Source: Progne subis subis (Eukaryota; Chordata; Aves; Passeriformes; Hirundinidae). From it: DNA of 64,000 nt. The translations under genes were made by a program, and so were the position numbers. The stretch covers positions 5,741,001-5,805,000 of the forward strand of contig JAKJHU010000046.1 of NCBI GenBank assembly GCA_022316685.1. The letters are read 5' to 3'. This document shows positions 61,101-64,000 of the stretch, in pieces; the stretch's first letter is position 1; each line of letters opens with the position of its first letter. The notes under the pieces were generated by a model that was given only the letters and a program-made list of their open reading frames with translations, had not been told where the DNA came from and did no database searches.

Positions 61101-62143
61101 TCTGAAACAAAGCTATTAGGGTACCTGATGCCATGTATGCTCTTCTAATGGACAATATGCACCATATGATAGCAAACTGTCACCGTGACTATTATTTGTC
61201 TTGGGAGATTTTCTGCTGAAATCTTAGACTCTGTAAAAAAGTCATGTCAGAGCCACATATTATTTTTCCTTTAATAATGTTAATATATAATCATTGTATA
61301 TTGTAACTGTGCATTAATCTTAAGATACTGGACAGAAAACTGTTCTAGGCAAAAAAACAGGATGCCTGTCATTTCCTGAAACAGACTTCCAAAAGCATCT
61401 ACTGATGAATGTGGCTTTACAGGGTTAGATATTTCTGAGAAGACATTGCACAAATCATTTACATTTACTACCAAAAAAGCATATTATAATAATTATAATA
61501 GATCCATAGATGCATTCCAATGAACACATCTCTGCACAAGTAAGCTTACATGTGTGTCACCGCAAAAACCCTTCAGAAACAAAAGGGAAGCTACTAAGTT
61601 GGGAAGGAAACAGTAAATACTAGAATGAAAGACAAGGAAACAGACAGAAGTCAAGAGGAAAAACTCTTAGCATGCTGTACAAAATAAATCTCTGACCAGG
61701 AAGAACGCATTTGACAGCATGCACATGGTGAAAATATGCATCTACTCACAAGTAACTCTTTTGGTGAAATTGCATGCTGTGAGTTAACAAACAACTGAAG
61801 TGTCTTGGGCAGATCAGCACATTCTTCATGCTCAGTCTTCCATTCAGCCTCACTGAGCCATCCATGTTTCAACTAGATCCTTGCTTAATACCATATTTTA
61901 GTTTTTAGGAAAACTTTAAAGCTTTGAGAGAAGTGCCCTTTGAGAGGTTCCCTTTGCTGAGTGAGCACTGGTGCAGCTGCTCGATTACATCATTTTCAGA
62001 AATGATTAACAAGAATTTTCCATGATATTTAAGGGTGTACTCCTGCTAGTCAGCATTGCAGCCCAGAAATACAGTTTCTCAATTTTATGTTAAAGAACAT
62101 TTCTCTTCATAGAATGTTTTTGCTTCGCTAAGTAAAACACAGG

Positions 62144-62168
62144 AAAAAAAAAAAAAAAAAAAAAAAAA
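62144..62168. repeat. A25 homopolymer
   Basis: Uninterrupted run of 25 A. It could be the tail of an old retrocopy, but no gene-like sequence precedes it. Confidence 0.9.
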
Positions 62169-64000
62169 GTCACCCTGTTATACTTCACGTATGTTTTACC
62201 ATTGCTCTCCAGACTTCTATTTTAATTTCTTTAAAAGTTAGTTTCCATTTAATTTTCTCTGATGTTCCCATACATATCCTTAGCTTGTATCCTCTCAGCT
62301 CCATAGACACAGAACTGTCAGCAAGCAGAATGTTACAGTAAGTGTTCAAATGAGCCTGTGATGGAGATGTGATTGGAAAGACTATATGAAAAAATATCTG
62401 ACCAAAAGAAGCACAGGATTATCTTAACTCATAAAAAATATGAGACCAAAGTCTTTGCAGCAAGGGACCCAAGGGTGCCTCTGCCAGAAAAACAAACCTG
62501 TAGGTAGTGAGGGCAGAAGAGAGGTTTGAGTTACTCTAGCAGTAAATGAAACAATATATAGAAAAACAGGAAACCACTTTCCCCAGATTGTATCACATTT
62601 GTCTTTTCTCTTTAACATCTACAGTGTAAAGCCAGATAGCTGTAAAAGAGGGAGGAAAAGAGCCCATCTGGAGGAGCAAGACAAGATGTTAAGGAGTCAT
62701 CTTGTTAAATGTTAGACAGCAACGATAAGAGAGCCCATAAAAGGTGACATCTTAAAGCACTTGAAAAGGGAAAGAAAGAGGCTGATGTTATCTAAGAAAA
62801 ATAACCTAGAAATTTATGTAAGAACTGGTTATAAAAACATTGGTTAAAATTCTCTGTTTCTTCTTCCTAATAAACCCAGTCCTAATTACAGCAGCTGAAT
62901 ATTTACAACCCTAGAACCAGCACAGCCTGCCAAATCTCCCATAAAACACCCAAAGACTCCTATGGGCAAACTCTCAAGTAGAAACACTTCAGAATCAAAC
63001 TATGCAGCCTCTGCTTTTTCATCTGACCCTACAGGTCAACTTGCTGGCCATTTATCATAGCATCTTGAACCACTGAATTGGAAAGTTTATTAAAAAAAAC
63101 CTGGCTAAAAATTTAAAGACTAGATTGTAGAACTAAGTATACCAGGCTTTCAGCCTGGTACCATGCTCCAGGAGGTACTCCAAATGGGTTTTTAAAAAGT
63201 CTAAAAAAAAACAAAAAAAAACAAAAAAAAACCACCTACCAAAAAAAACTCCTGGCTTTTCACTCTCAGCTTCCTTACTCACGTTACTGGTCAAGGAGCC
63301 AGTATGAATGCATTTGAAGAAATGCATTTGTTACCTGTTTAGACTGGACAGAAGCACGAGTATCATTTTGTCAAAGCCCCACCACATGTCCACTTGGGAA
63401 CAAAAGCACAAGATTTAAAAGGACAATCCAACAGTTATCCTCTTATCCTATTATTCCAGCCAACCTTGTAATTGTCTCTTGCCCAGATCTCGTTATCAGT
63501 AATCCTTTTAGTGGGATCAGTTTCACTTTAAACAGCTTATTATATGGATGAAAAAAGGAGCAAAAATAACTCAAGAATGATCAGAAAGCAAAAATCATTT
63601 CTAAAACCAGTGTTCATATATTGATACAGAGAGGATGACATTCCTTAAAATCTTCTCACTGTAATTTTTTTTCTGTAAAAATGAACAGGTCCTAGTGATT
63701 TTTTTCAAGAACTTCTTCTACTTACAATGGAAATTCACCCCCTATAGGGAATAAACTATTACTATCAAGATAGTATTATTTAAATTGCATCTTCAGAATT
63801 ACCTGAAAGAATAACTTGGAGCATCCCAAAGAAGAGTTGTTACAGGGAATTGTTAATTCACCCAAAAATTCATTGGCACCATAATAACAAAAGGATAATC
63901 TTGATCTCATGCTAAAGCTGATAAAGAAAAACTAAGGTCAAATTAAATTATTATCTTGTTTTTTAGCGATGAGATTTCTCACTGAGATAAGTTTCCCTGT

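Larger units (their letters stand above)
53700..64000. other. SLC16A12 upstream region, no gene recognised
   Basis: AT-rich DNA likely containing SLC16A12 5' introns or non-coding exons, or the gap toward the next gene (PANK1 in other vertebrates; no PANK1 exon was recognised). It holds simple sequence: A-runs and (CAAA)n at 58091-58195, A25 at 62144-62168, and an A-rich tract with C interruptions at about 63205-63232. Confidence 0.5.

Noticed and set aside
63519..63530. ISRE-like AGTTTCACTTTA
   Set aside because: No gene start lies nearby; single short matches like this are expected by chance in 64 kb.
1..64000. tRNA, rRNA, CRISPR, prokaryotic operons or full-length retroviral genes
   Set aside because: None was seen. 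Only solo LTRs, CR1 fragments and simple repeats are present besides the four genes.

Overview
The window reads as a stretch of a bird nuclear genome, probably a songbird. Supporting signs are intron-rich genes with GT/AG splice sites, 3' ends of CR1 LINEs, LTRs of a type I associate with songbirds, CpG-island promoters and the gene order CH25H - LIPA - IFIT5 - SLC16A12, which matches the block on human chromosome 10q23. Only one IFIT gene lies between LIPA and SLC16A12, as expected for birds; mammals have several there. No bacterial, phage, CRISPR, tRNA or rRNA signal was seen. The bird identification is confident; the songbird identification is inference. Layout, left to right. 1-10470: AT-rich DNA with no recognisable gene. 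10471-10760: CR1 fragment. 11403-12227 (-): intact single-coding-exon CH25H, cholesterol 25-hydroxylase. 14290-15830: GC-rich island holding two well-formed minus-strand splice donors and a 340-bp array of 10-bp GC-box-like repeats in exact register. 18749-30183 (-): LIPA, lysosomal acid lipase, with nine coding exons that I mapped by splice site and codon phase. Its promoter lies in a CpG island at about 29950-30910, which carries a 14-bp tandem repeat. 33796-38200 (+): IFIT5. Two ISRE-like sites precede a 5-nt coding piece (ATGAG), followed by a 2.5-kb intron and one large coding exon. The intron carries an old solo LTR into which a second solo LTR has inserted, flanked by a 6-bp target duplication. 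44533-53692 (-): SLC16A12 (monocarboxylate transporter 12) with six coding exons and a short upstream ORF just before the start codon. 53700-64000: AT-rich DNA, probably SLC16A12 5' intron or the intergenic gap toward its neighbour, with homopolymer tracts only. How the genes relate: CH25H and IFIT5 are interferon-stimulated antiviral genes. CH25H and LIPA both act on cholesterol: LIPA frees it in lysosomes and CH25H hydroxylates it in the ER. SLC16A12 is a creatine transporter that is probably just an old syntenic neighbour. The most notable observation is in LIPA. As read, it carries one extra base in coding exon 6 and one in coding exon 9, either of which would stop a full-length enzyme, although every splice site and the catalytic motifs are preserved. 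About 3.75 kb of coding sequence in the other three genes has no such fault. This is either recent gene damage or local assembly error. I found no convincing new multi-gene system; the remaining findings are regulatory or repeat structures.
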